Source of the DNA: Macrophomina tecta
Taxonomy: Eukaryota > Ascomycota > Dothideomycetes > Botryosphaeriales > Botryosphaeriaceae
Reading direction: 5' to 3'
DNA: 64,000 nucleotides
Assembly (NCBI GenBank): GCA_024180945.1
Contig: JAKSGN010000037.1
Location: 997,501-1,061,500 of the forward strand
This document shows positions 1 through 11,404 of the stretch, piece by piece. The notes beneath the pieces are model-generated. The model saw only the letters and a program-made list of their open reading frames with translations. It did not search any database and was not told the DNA's origin. Position numbers and translations under genes: made by a program. Numbering within the stretch: position 1 is the stretch's first letter; each line of letters starts with the position of its first letter.

Positions 1-3000
1 GAACTCACGGTATCAAGGGAGGAGGACGAGGTCGAGCGGCGATAGGGAGAAGTGTTTCTCCTTGTGCTACGTGAAGATCTCTTCGCTGGCCTATTGCTCT
101 TGACCGCGGCTGAGCACATGCGCTTGGGGTGGGGGGTGATGCTCGCATGGCCGTTATGCGAAATGGCGCCAGGCCTTGCTTTTGAGCACCGACATCGGTT
201 GCTTGCTTATGAACTTGTGATCAGAAAATGATCATTCAGTCGCGGGAAACGGTGATGGACGCGTGCATTCAACCAGCTCGAAACCGCATGCGCACTCGCG
301 TATCGGCACTGCAACGAAGCGCGCGGAGTGAGCCGGTTCGGCAGCCGTTGCCCGGTGAGCCATGAGTGCTTCTCTCCTCGAGTCCTGTGGGCGTTGTTGA
401 AGGCGGCAAGTAGTTTGGAGGAAAATTGTGGTCGGCTGCCATTCGTTCGACGGCTCGACCGGATTGCTCATCCGGAGTAGCGAGTTTGAGACCTTCGCTG
501 TCCTCGATTCAAGGGAATATAAGGCTGAATGCACGGATATGTGGTCTTAATGGAGGCGAGACGGCGCGAGTGGGCGGATCGGTGAGATGGGAATCAGTGC
601 AATGTGACAAGGAAGCGCATGAGAGCAAGGATTATGGGTGAGGAGGGCACAGAGAAAGGGACAGGAAGATGTCGTGTGAGAATAACCAGGCCGTTGGCGC
701 TACTGCTGCTGTTTCCCATCATCCTAGTCAGCGGCCGGCAGCCTTGCATCGGATGGATCGAGATTCTCGCTTCCGCTGCAGCTACGCGCTGGGATCATGG
801 CTTCACGGGAAATCGCAGGCCAGAAATAGAGCACGCGTGTAGAGCCACTCATCTCCGAGGCGTGGGATGGGACGGGTTGTCCAGCGAAATTTTTGTTGAC
901 TGGTTCCGAGGTCTCGTATTGCAGAGCTTTCTTCCAATATCATGACTGGCGTATGAGCGACGTGTGCACTTTGAGATACATCATCTGAATCAATCAAATG
1001 TGATCGCCGCGCAGCAATCCGCCGCCCCTCTACTGAGCGGCGGGGCTCCGCTGATGGCGCCAGGACGATCATGCTGTAGGACGTTGTGTACGTGGTTCAT
1101 GAACCAGCCACTTGCAGATGCTTGTGTGTGTGTACATTGGAAAAGAAGCCCCAGTTTCTGTCATATCAGTCATCTCGTCAGAAAAAGAGTCTCTGCCTTT
1201 TTCAATGACCGTCGAATTCGAGGCAATCTGCCAGTGCGCATGCGGTCTCAGTCTGTCGCACCAAATATTGTGAGTCAGCTGGGATTCTAAATCGTGCATA
1301 GTTGAGACGTATGCCAACTTAAATTCGTTTGGCCATGAGCAGCGATGCGCACCCTATGGAGCAGAAACACCGGTAGAGTGAATATGCGGGCAGTGGCTAG
1401 GCAGTACTCATTTGAGCGTGCTCCGCCGCAAATGAAGACATATGGCAAGGAACCGAGGTGCTGGAGGTGGCTGTGTAAGACATTACCAATGACAGAAGGG
1501 CCAATGCACCATCTACCAGGTCTGGACAACAGCAGATCCAACTGTTGTCTTGTTGGGCAAGCAACATGAGCAAGTCCATGTCCCAGCTGCTGCGAAATTC
1601 GACGGGTTAGTCTGTGGCTGCTCCCTGCCCACATCCATTCCTCGGACTTGGAGATGCCGGGTACCAGGAATAATGGCCAGTCTCCCAACTCTTGGGAGAG
1701 CACACGCTGGCAACGTTCAGGCCGAAGATCTGACTTGCTCGTTTCCTCTCAGAGTCTCTGAAGATGTCTGCGTCACAATGGACCGGCCCGCACTAGACCG
1801 TGGACGCGACCATGTTCGTGCCGCAACAAGAACTGTGGCGGATGTGGCTTCCTGCTCGATTCGGGCCGAGATACAGCTTCGGGCACTTCGCATTCTTTGC
1901 TTCCCCGGTTCATCCGAGGCGATCCTTGAGCGGAATTAAGCTGCAGGCTGCCGTGCAAACAGCTGATGCCGGCCTAGAAGGGCTGGCAGGCGTTAAGCGT
2001 CCGGGATCACACGCTCCTAGGTGCAAGTGGCGGGAAATATCGCACACAGCAGCGTGTGAGCTACGGAGAGGCAGGCTGGTGACACGAAAGGGTCTGATAC
2101 ATCGCAATGGACGGATAGGCTGTCCTGTCACAGGAGTATGCATTCGAGACATTGCGCTGAACGGCAGCTGCAAACGGAGCGGGATCGGGCGGGGGCCACG
2201 GGGAGGATGCTCCCTGAGTGAGGACTCCGCGGGAAGAGCAGTGCTTCCGGTCAGTGACGAGAGATATTAGAGGGATGAGACGTACAAGCTCCATGGTGCG
2301 CAGTGTTGGGAAGATGTGCGTCAGGTAAGGCTTCGGCGATAGATCAAGCTAAGCAGAAAGAGATTGGTAGGTTGCTGACACGCTCGCGGGAGTTCCGATA
2401 AAAGACGATACATCGGCGACGAAGGGCGAGGTCAGGGTTTGGTGGGAGACGGGCGTGTCGGGCCAGGGATGCCTGAGTCACCGCAGCCAGCTTGCCGCAA
2501 TCGGGAAGATCTCCATACTCAGCACCATCCAAAACCTACTCTAATCAAATTCCAACCCCCTTTCAATCCCACCTATACTCTCTTCCTGGACCAGAACAGG
2601 CGTCACTCCGACCCGGGTTCTTCCCGTGCAACGCCTGCCAGGCGCGGTTCCTCATCTCTTTCTCCTGGATCCTCATTAACATCCGCATCTTTACCTGTCG
2701 GTCGGGATGAATTTCTTCTCTCATGCGACAGCATAATACGGTTACCCATTGCGCGTGAAGATGCTGACTTCTCCTGCTTTGGGAATGGGCATGCTGCAAT
2801 TCGTCAGTCTGGGGTCGTCGCGCCTCGTGAGCTCGGAATCCTTGGTGCGCATGATGAGAGCGTCCAGAGCCCAGTTGATGGCGTCTTGGAAGGCATATGG
2901 GGGGGGGGAACCTGTGTAAATGGAATGGAAGATCAAGAGGAATTGTCGAAGTGGTCGAAATGGTTGGAGCTGATGCAGTGGCAGATGGTGGAGAGTGTAC

Positions 3001-4462
3001 GTCTCGGCGTACGGGTGTGCAGGTTGCAAGAGTTCTCCCACCGCCCCGCTACTGACCCTCAACACACCTCAACGCACCCGCACTCGGCACTGGGCTGCTC
3101 TCCAGGGCCCGCGCTAGAGGTAGCAAACAACTTGGTGTCGAGGTGTAGATAGTGGATAGAAGCACACTGGACTACTGCCCCATCCCCCCACCCCGCCACC
3201 CGCAGCGAGATGCGCCTCGTCCGCTTTTGAGGTGCCTCATAGGCTGCTTCTGAAGCATATTCAGCCAGCGAATGGCGCTTCCAATGCGGGGCTCCGACCG
3301 CTGCTCTCTAGTTTTACCACCCCGGTGTTGACAGTGCCTGCCTCAACGTTCACTCAATACATCAGGCGCATTTTCAAGCAGATGAGTTCGCACGGCCTTA
3401 CAGCCGATAATGTTATATACCGAAAATCCTTATTTTTTACAGCCACACGAATTTATGAGCATCAGGAGACCGAGGGGGATAGATGTCGCTGCACAGCTTC
3501 AAGTGTTATCGCTGTCGCGACTTTTACGTGCAATTATGTTTCCAGACTAGACGCCGCTCTTCTGCCGTTCCTCTTAAATACCGTCATACAAATATGAGTT
3601 ACCCCTTTCCGACAGACAGCGGCGGTTTGATATCTTTGCTCGGTCATGTCATGTCGCCAGCACACTATTCGTTTTTCCGACTGCGCAGTTGAGCGCTGTC
3701 GAACACGTGCAGGATGCTTGTGCGGTACGTGAAGACAGCAAAATTCCTTCTGACCAGGAACTCCTCAGAGAATGCAGCAATAAGCTGCTCTCTTGCACCC
3801 GCAGGGTTAAGTCATGGAGCCATTGGCCGCTCAATGTTCTCCAGACCAGCTGACTATCTCCCGGATAGTACGATGGTATGCTTTACGCCTCTTTTGTGAC
3901 TAACAGAGTCTGATAACTCAAGTAGCTACTAAATCTAATTTCTGGCAGTAGTAAGGTAGCTTCAGAGGGGAGCATCTTAAACGCATGCTGCGTGCCTGGC
4001 GCTTCAGTGACTCTCGTACTCTGTTCGACCGAGCGCGGAAAACCCGCCCATGCTGAGCCTATCATGGTTATATATTTTGAGCCTCAAATGCACATGTACT
4101 TATGTTCTCTAGGAGCAAAAGCTAGTAGACTGTGGCCCGAGGCCACGCGTAGTGTTTTCGTTGCGACGTGACGGTAATGTCTCACAAATTCATTTGAACG
4201 CATCGGCCAAGACCCGCTTTGTTCAAGTCGATAATGAGTGGTACATGTTTGAGGTCGAGCAGTACTGCCGCAGTTGACAGCCCAAACGGCATGTCCGAAT
4301 GCAGTTTCGCATCTCCCATTTCCGCATTAATCAACCGAGAATTCAAACTCTCATAGAGACAATCCATTGCGTTCATACATGTAACACGTGCCTCTGCATC
4401 ATGGAACATTCACTTTATCAGATTTTACTTTTGCCCGCCAACCAGCCACAATAGCCCAAAGC
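1..4462. other. gene-poor left flank
   Basis: I find no gene I can support with confidence in this stretch. The open frames are short, mostly lack an ATG start and carry no motif I recognise. The only coding-like text is on the minus strand between about 2563 and 3065, listed separately. A run of ten G occurs near 2900. The last few hundred bases are presumably the 3' flank of the LIN1-like gene that ends at 4463. Confidence 0.5.
2563..3065 (-). other. possible coding remnant, unrecognised
   Basis: Two overlapping minus-strand frames read like protein. The first (about 3065 to 2742) contains helix-like text such as AFQDAINWALDALIMRTKDS and ends just after a possible donor, GG|GTAACC. The second (about 2799 to 2563) has a charged stretch, MREEIHPDRQVKMRMLMRIQ, and then a stop. 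No start codon, convincing splice pair or known domain joins them. They could be exons of a small gene, a decayed gene or chance open frames. I do not recognise a family. Confidence 0.18.
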
Positions 4463-5839
4463 CTACGCGAAATTGACTGTTCTATCCCAGCCTGACTGAC
4501 CTACCAGTCTAAACTCCACCCCTTCTCCAAAATACCCGGCGTCGTTCCAGGCTTTCATCGTCTGGCCGTCGTAAGGGCCATGCTTTTCTCCACCATCCCT
4601 GGCGTCTGACCATCTGTATTCCCACATCTTCGTCTCTGAAACCTCATCGGCAACCTCCTCCTTTGGCGGATCAATCCAATCGTCGCCTGTCTCGCGCTTA
4701 TATTGCCGTACTAGCAGCTCGCGCTCCTTCTCGTATATATCAGTGTCTCCCCGGGTCATTAATTGATCAGCGGCCCCAGTGATAGCTTCAACAGCTTCCC
4801 GGCGACGCTTCTCTGCGGGGTCTTCTTCCTTCTGTGCAGGATCCACATCCATCGCGTCTCCGTTCTCTCCACTGGAATTGGCTTTCCGTTTGTTCTTTTG
4901 CCATTTTGGTTTCGGCTTCTCCTTCTTCTTGGCCTTACCGAGCCGCGCTAACGCCTCGAGAACTGTCTCGCCGCGTTCCATGCGTGTGATAAGGGTGCCC
5001 AAGATGTCGCTAGTGAGCACTTGATCATCGGCAAGAGCGCGACGCCGGCGTTCCTCCTCGCGCTTCTCTTCCGCTGCCTTTGCCTTCTTCATGTCCTTCT
5101 TCGATAGACCCTCCAACCATGTATCATGTACAGCATCGGGATCGTTGGCCTTGCGAACGTAGTTGCCCTCGTCGTCGAAGCGGCCCTCCTCGTTCTCCTG
5201 CTTCATGTTGAAGGCATCGAGCTTGGGCGCGTGCTTCTTCTTGGAGCCAGCGCCCAATTCCTCATCCATATCGGAATCGATCTTGTCACGCTCCTCATCG
5301 CCGCCACTTTCGCTGCTGCTCTCCTCGTCTTGGTCCACCGCCTTGCCCTTATCCTTGCCGTTCAACGTGAAGTCTGCCGACACATGACCGCCCGACTTGC
5401 TGTTTGCGACCTGCCCCTCAATCTCGTGTTCCTCGAGGAACTTCACGCTCTTTTTCTTCTTCCCTTCGCGGTTGAGGTCTTCATCGTCGTCGCCGTCCTT
5501 GAAATCTTCCTCCAAATCCGCAAACATGTCGGCCTCTTCCTCATCCTTGCTGCGAGCTTCTGTCTCCTTTGCTTGGCGCGCCTTTTCCTCAGCACGAGCG
5601 TCGAAGTTTTCCTCGCTCGAGTCGGACTCGTAGCCGTCGATCTTCACGGCGTTGCGCTTGGTCTGGCGCTGAGCCTTGCCGATCACGTCAGCCTCGAGGA
5701 TGGCATCTTCTTCCGGAGCATCGGCGGCCAGCGTCGAGGGGTTGCGGTAATCGAAGCGCGGCTTCTTGTTGGAGTCGGGCGGCGCAGCCTCGCCGGGGAG
5801 AGGAAGGTCTGGCGCGCGTTTGGGGCGCGCCGACGACAT
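4463..5839 (-). CDS. LIN1: Lin1/CD2BP2-like U5 snRNP GYF-domain protein
   Basis: Single-exon 458-residue protein with an ATG start. It is the fungal homologue of Lin1/Snu40 and human CD2BP2 (U5-52K), a factor associated with the U5 snRNP and with Prp6 that leaves before the tri-snRNP forms. The N-terminus has the family's basic/proline start followed by a conserved nuclear segment (KRNAVKIDGYESDSSEENFD). Long acidic and KKKK-rich low-complexity regions fill the middle, with a conserved block near DPDAVHDTWLEGLSKKDMKK. Residues about 402-458 are the GYF domain, with the W-x-Y-x-W pattern (WEYRW), GPYDGQTMKAW and GYF in order; this domain binds proline-rich peptides. The gene is divergent from UFD1, with only 342 bp between the start codons. 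Assignment rests on the GYF motif plus the conserved N-terminal segments; the acidic linker is not diagnostic. Confidence 0.9.
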   Translation of the reverse strand: MSSARPKRAPDLPLPGEAAPPDSNKKPRFDYRNPSTLAADAPEEDAILEADVIGKAQRQTKRNAVKIDGYESDSSEENFDARAEEKARQAKETEARSKDEEEADMFADLEEDFKDGDDDEDLNREGKKKKSVKFLEEHEIEGQVANSKSGGHVSADFTLNGKDKGKAVDQDEESSSESGGDEERDKIDSDMDEELGAGSKKKHAPKLDAFNMKQENEEGRFDDEGNYVRKANDPDAVHDTWLEGLSKKDMKKAKAAEEKREEERRRRALADDQVLTSDILGTLITRMERGETVLEALARLGKAKKKEKPKPKWQKNKRKANSSGENGDAMDVDPAQKEEDPAEKRRREAVEAITGAADQLMTRGDTDIYEKERELLVRQYKRETGDDWIDPPKEEVADEVSETKMWEYRWSDARDGGEKHGPYDGQTMKAWNDAGYFGEGVEFRLVGQSGWDRTVNFA

Positions 5840-6181
5840 TGTGTACGCAGGAGGACGGGACGTGGGTTGATGCGGGGACAGGTGCCACGAGAACGGTCGC
5901 GGGATGCGATGCGGCAGGCGGCAAAGGTAGGATCGCGAGTGTCGGTGGGGGGGGGTTGTGGTCGAGGTGCAAAGGCTGAGAGTCGCGCAGCTTCTGGGGC
6001 GCGCGGAGAGGCGGGCGACTGCTCTCCGCTGCCTGCGTCATCCCGAAAGCTCCAGCACAGCTCTCAAACTCACAGCCCACACCTCATTCCCTCGCATCGC
6101 CCGGCCACGACTGCCTTTCACCCCACAACCCGATCGCTCTGCACCTCGTTCCAGCTGACGAACAACCCACCCGTCGCCACC
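5840..6181. promoter_or_regulatory. shared divergent promoter LIN1/UFD1
   Basis: 342 bp separate the two start codons, so this short interval must carry both promoters and both 5' UTRs. It is GC-rich on the left, with a G tract near 5947-5956, and pyrimidine/CAC-rich toward UFD1. No clear TATA box is visible. The UFD1 start lies in a strong context (CCACCATGG). Confidence 0.6.
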
Positions 6182-7412
6182 ATGGTATATCTGCCCTTTC
6201 CGCCGCCGCCACCCCACGCACCCCGCTGACAAGCTCTCTTCCACCCAGTTCGGCGGCAACTATTACGACAACGACGACCCTATGACTATGTACCAAGCAG
6301 CCATGGGCATGCGCGGTGGCCAGCCCCGCCGCTTCGACGAGTATTTCCGCTGCTATCCCGTCGCCATGATGCCCGGCCCAGAGCGCGAAGAAGCCAACCA
6401 CGGCGGCAAGGCCTTCCTGCCGCCCTCGGCCCTCGACAAGCTGACCCGCCTGCACATCACCTACCCCATGCTATTCGAGTTGACCAACGGCACTCACGGC
6501 AAGCGGACACATGCTGGCGTGCTAGAGTTCACGGCCGAGGAGGGCAAGATATACCTGCCGTACTGGGTGCGTACACGCTCGTCCGGCATCATGAATCAAC
6601 AATTAACATAGTGCCAAAAACAGCTCATGGAAACGCTCTCTCTTGAGCCAGGTGACCTTGTCCAAGTCAAGTCGACCGACCTACCGCTTGGCAACTTCAT
6701 CAAACTGCAGCCACAATCGCCCGCCTTCCTCGACATCTCGGACCCTAAAGCCGTGCTCGAGCAAGCCTTCCGCAACTTCTCGTGTCTGACAGTCGGCGAC
6801 ATCTTCACCTTCGCCTACAACGACCAAGTCTATAGCATCAAAGTGCTCGAAGTCAAGCCCGACAAAGAATCCCACGCCATCTGCACCCTGGAGACCGACC
6901 TCTCCGTCGACTTCGCGCCACCCGTCGGCTACGAGGAGCCCCCCCGCGTTGTCCCCCCCAGCGGCACCAGCACGCCCCGCAGCGCCGCCAGTGGCGCTAC
7001 TGGCGCGACTCTACCCGGTGGCGGGATGCTGCACTCGCAAGGCACCATGGCGCAGGCCATCAACTACGCCGCCATCGCGCCCTCGTCAACCACTGCCGCC
7101 GCCGGTGCCAAGGCCGTCTCTTCGAACTTCCTGGCCGGCGGCCACAAGCTGTCGTCGTCGAAGCGCGGCAGCAAGGCACCGACGCCGAAACCATCGACTC
7201 CCGTCGCGGGCGCCTCGTCAAACGCCGCCAATGCTGCCCCCGTCGTCCGCCGCTCGACTAACGGTCCCCAGCCGCTCCGTCTGCCGCCGGGCAAGCTGTT
7301 CTTTGGCTACGAGATCAAGCCGGTCAAGGGAAAGGAGGCGAAGGAGGGTGGCGCGGACGATAAGCCACACTTCCAAGGCCAGGGCCAGACGTTGAGAGGG
7401 AAGAAGAAGTGA
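6182..7412 (+). CDS. UFD1: Ufd1, Cdc48 cofactor for ubiquitin-dependent degradation
   Basis: Three exons: 6182-6184 (the ATG alone), 6249-6566 and 6624-7412, encoding 369 residues. Ufd1 pairs with Npl4 on the AAA ATPase Cdc48/p97 and binds polyubiquitin during ERAD and substrate extraction. The Ufd1 double-psi barrel fills residues about 20-200, with family blocks RCYPVAMM, FLPPSALDKL, AGVLEFTAEEGKIYLPYW, FIKLQPQSPAFLDISDPKAV, ILEVKP-like text and DFAPPVGYEEP. The C-terminal third is Ala/Ser/Pro-rich, with a conserved FFGYEIKPVKGKE motif near the end. The start was chosen because a strong Kozak ATG is followed at once by GTATAT, and the next acceptor (CACCCAG) opens onto FGGNYY, giving the family's usual MFG start. 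The alternative start at 6182 read straight through gives a proline peptide ending after 15 codons. Introns are 64 and 57 nt. Confidence 0.93.
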
Positions 7413-8425
7413 ATGTGAAAAGAATGTACTTATGGGGAGAAGAAGGGAGGGGGTTTCTGCTCTGCGTTCTTCAGGTAAGCCGTCGGGGTTGCTCGCGTTG
7501 CATCAAGATGGATGGCGTACCTGCGGGACCGCGGACTTTTACTCGCCGCAGGCTGGGTCTTTCAATCGATTCAGAGGGTTTCATGGCATGGCGCTTGGAG
7601 GGTTAGACTATACGGAGGTCTTTTGGCGTCACGGAAATTAGGTTAAATTCATTATCGCTCGCCAGGAAGTGGGATGGAGTGAAGTGGCTGACAAATACTG
7701 ACAATGGGCCACCTAAGAACGAAGCGTGCCGGGATCCCCGAGCTTATGGTACGAATAGCGGAAACGCTGGATGTTTTGATGCTAAGTTTTCGAGAACGGC
7801 ATAAGATCATATGCTGCTATTTCTGGACGACAGCAGCGACGATACATCTCCACTCGAACAGTGTTAGGTTAGATCATTATGAATATCCACCACATTTACA
7901 TCTCATGACCATCCTAACAGCTTAGCTGTGTCCTATCATATATACGGAAATCAGTCGTCCGGCTCTCGGAACACCCCACCTCACCTCTGCGCTTCTAGCA
8001 CCGGCATCGCGCGTGTTTTGGACTTCCTTCCTGTTGTGATGCGTTATGAGAAAACAGCCATGGCCCCATGCGGACGGCATCTCTGCCAAATCGCACGAGA
8101 TCCTGCACCAGGCGGCATATTGCCGACCTGTCACTTGGTAAAAGTCGGTTCGCGCTCGCAGGAGAAACCGGCGAGCAAACTCATACCGGTCCAATGACGA
8201 AGCCACACCGATTAAGCGGACTATGTACAAGTGCTAGGTTTGTTCTCAAACCTTTCCGATCAATCTAATCACGGGGCTTTTCCTCGGTAGACATGAGCTG
8301 GCTGAGAAGAAGCGGGCTTTGCTGATCACAGGACGGAGAAGTGTCGGACTCGTGAGTGATGAAGATCGGCTGCCTCGAGCGTCATCGTTGTCGTATGTGT
8401 CGTCGTCATCGTCTTCGTCAATAAG

Positions 8426-8476
8426 AAAAAAAAAAAAAAAAAAAAAGGAGAAGAAGAAAAAAAAGAAGAAAGTCGC
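8426..8476 (+). repeat. poly(A) and A/G-rich tract
   Basis: Twenty-one consecutive A (8426-8446), followed by GGAGAAGAAG and further A/G runs. A low-complexity homopurine tract about 1 kb downstream of UFD1. It could be a slippage-prone microsatellite or a nucleosome-excluding element. No retroelement sequence precedes it. Confidence 0.8.
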
Positions 8477-9450
8477 GAGCTGTGCGCAGAGTTCTAACTC
8501 GAAGGAGTGGCGTCCGCGAGAACTCTAGAAACCAAGATGCATATGGGGATTTCTTGTGGTTGTCTGATTGGAGTAAATGCCGGTGCGTTTGCGGCACTCG
8601 GATGGATTTAATAACTATCGGCCAAAACGATGGATATCAACTAAACAGTCGACGCCATGCTCTCCATACAGCTTCGTTCCTGATAACACTAAAAGGCGGG
8701 GAACAAAAAATAATTTCAGCATGGCGGCGAGGGTAGAGATTGAACGAAGAGGGCTTGAGTCGCGAATAGCCGATTATTAACGCAGCGAAGAGAAATAAGG
8801 CATACCAAGTGCAGCGCCAGGTGATGACCATCCCTCATTCTACTGTCCGCTGAAGCCTTGGTATTCCGATATGCTATAATGCCGTGACCTGCTGGCACAA
8901 ATAACCTCGAAAGAGAACTAATTTATAATCGACGATCTCGAGGTACACTGTGCCAGAAATGAACCGTAGCAACAGGCACAGAAAATCCCAGGTATCACGC
9001 TTGTCACCAGGCTAACCATCTCCTGATCTACACCTTGGCGCAATCTACGCCGTCATCAGTTTTAACATCCGAACCCCGGCATAGGTCTAGGACCCAATTT
9101 CTCCAGCAAAATGCGGTAGCAGTCATCACGGATACACGCGGAAAGCACGGGTGGAAGGCAAATACCACGCCACCCTCATTCACAAAAGGTCAAACCTCCA
9201 GAAGCATAAGGTACACGTATGCCGTGCACGATGGACAAAACGTAGAAATGATTCAAGATACAAATGTAACCAACTTATCCGGAAGCGAGAGAAAACATAT
9301 CATCGAACTGGACGAAAACAGCAATAGGAAAAAGAGTACTTCCTATTCCCAACTCTACGTGACCAGCCCCCTCCCGACAAGACTATCAATTATCCCACCG
9401 TCCAACATGCACGCACCGAAGAGCCCTCAGAATACCGCCTAAAAGCATAC

Positions 9451-9640
9451 AAGGAAAAAAAAAAGAAAAAAAAAAAGAGACGCAGGTGGTTGTGTATCAA
9501 AAGAGACCAGCAATGGTTCCCTACCAACAACGCACCTTCCTCTTTGATATGAGAGATGGCCAGAAAAGACAACCTACCAGCCAGAGCGAGAGTCGAAGCC
9601 CAGACAAACAGAGACAGAGACAGAGACAGACAAAGATAAC
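9451..9640 (+). repeat. A-rich tract and GACAGA repeat
   Basis: Two interrupted A runs near 9452-9479 are followed by a GAGACA/GACAGA hexamer-like repeat at about 9604-9632 (AGAGACAGAGACAGAGACAG). Simple sequence only. Confidence 0.7.
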
Positions 9641-11404
9641 TCAAAAGTAAGGGGAAGATGAAGAAAACTTAAAACACCAAGAAAAAACCAGGCGTTCAAA
9701 GAGAAAGGAAAGTGATTAAAGCACACGAAGCAAAACCACAAACAACGAAAAATCAAAATCGCAGATAAGACGCAACCACAGGTTTTGGACATGGTCGGCC
9801 TGTTTCTCCTTCCCGATCCACGCAAAAGATGATGGCGATGATGAGATCAAAATCAAAAAGAGCAATCACATACCGCACACACCCCGCCAGTACCGTTGGA
9901 GAGATGATTAGAGAAGAGATGTGCTCCCAAACAAAGACACATCAACCAAGAAGCCGAGATAGAAAACCACTCCAACATACCGGATCATTTCCAGTGAAAA
10001 AATTAAATAAAGTATGACGAGACAGGTGGGATAACGACGGAAGGAGTCTTGGTGAGTCAGTTATGTAAAGTGAGAGATTACGACTGACATCGGCCAAACC
10101 CATACCATCCCTTGATCCATGGCCGAAAGACCCCAAGAACAGCTCTTACACAGAACCATTGTCCCTCCAAAAAAGCACGGCCAATTAAAGACGTCCCTTC
10201 AGAATAGCGGTGGTGCAGACGGAGATGTAGAGGACACGAGAGCCCCCACCAGCACAACCCCGGAAGGTGACCATTGAAGCGGAGAGGAGATGGAGAGTGG
10301 TATGCGAGTGAACAGACCTCAAATTTAGGAGATCCGAGAAAGTAGCGAGAGTGAAGAGTCCCCACCCAATAAGCTTTAATTCGGTGGAACCTCATGGCCG
10401 AAAATAGCAGGATTCATTTCGGTGTCTGCGGTCCCCTTTATGGCTTCCAGAGGTGATGAGTGTATTCGGTTTGTCGAATGCAAAATCTCCAATTTGATTC
10501 TTTTCTTACTCAAATGCATTTGTGCATTGTGAAATCGGGGCGTGGCGGGTCGTTTTTTCGCATAAAAAAAGGGCATATCGATCGTGCGAAGGCGTTAACG
10601 CACTTCCCCCTTCGTATCGTCCCTCAAGGATGGAACAATCTGCGAGCCGTGCTCGAGCCGCCAGAGTTGCCAAAGAGTGCTAAGGCGATGCAGGCGAGGA
10701 ACGAGCGTGGGGGAATGGTGGTCTTTTCGGTCGTTCATTATGCGACTTACGGTCGTGATCGTCGTGCCGATTGATACCGAAGATAAATGCAAAGAGCTTA
10801 ATGGGAAACAGAAATTTCAAAAGTAAAAGTACCAAGGTGAAAGCGTGATGAGACTGCGTTTCCTGCCTTCAAGCCGTACCAATACTAAGCAGGGTAAACT
10901 AGCAAGATTCCAAAGACAACCAAGAGGGATAGAACAGGTAACGAATCAATAATACAATGCAAGATCCCGCCCGCCACGAAAGGGAAGGCACGAAAATAAA
11001 GCGGACCAGCGATGACTGAAGAAAGGCCACGAAGAATAAGTAAAAACGACGACGGCAGCAGCACCAGCAGCAGCAACGAGCATCCAAAATTTGAATCCAA
11101 CACCCCCATAAATGCTTTTTGTATTCTCTTCGTCTCTTTTCAGAAGGCAAGACAAGTACCCAAATCGTCACTAATTCTCTTTTTCGCGGATCCGGAGGAA
11201 AGGTTGGGGATATCGATCGAGTAAGGAAGGCGATGTGAGGAGCGTGAACTCCGTAGTGTTAGTGGTCTACATTTCGTAGCATCATTCGTCGTATACGTCA
11301 TGAAAGCCCCTTTCCCCTGGCGATTAAAGAATTGGGGCTTCTTGTGATATTTTTCGGCCGTTCCTTCTTTAGTGCGTATATGGGCGTGACGGGGTATGCT
11401 GCAT

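Larger units (their letters stand above)
7413..11404. other. 4-kb intergenic region between convergent genes
   Basis: Lies between the 3' ends of UFD1 (+) and the PIN4-like gene (-). The open frames are short and lack family signals, including a 135-codon frame at 9035-9442 that begins with an ATG but shows no motif. The left part has a 21-base A tract (8426-8446) and the middle is purine-rich (about 9440-9720). Long 3' UTRs or a non-coding RNA are possible; the sequence does not decide. Confidence 0.55.

Noticed and set aside
2439..3152. 237-codon plus-strand frame
   Set aside because: It starts with TTG, has no in-frame ATG near the start and no recognisable domain; the opposite strand looks at least as coding-like.
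5126..6229. 367-codon plus-strand frame antisense to LIN1
   Set aside because: It is the complement of the acidic/lysine-rich LIN1 coding sequence (giving Leu/Val-rich text) and runs through the UFD1 leader.
8426..8476. A21 tract as the poly(A) end of a retrotransposed copy
   Set aside because: No coding remnant, target-site duplication or reverse-transcriptase-like sequence precedes it.
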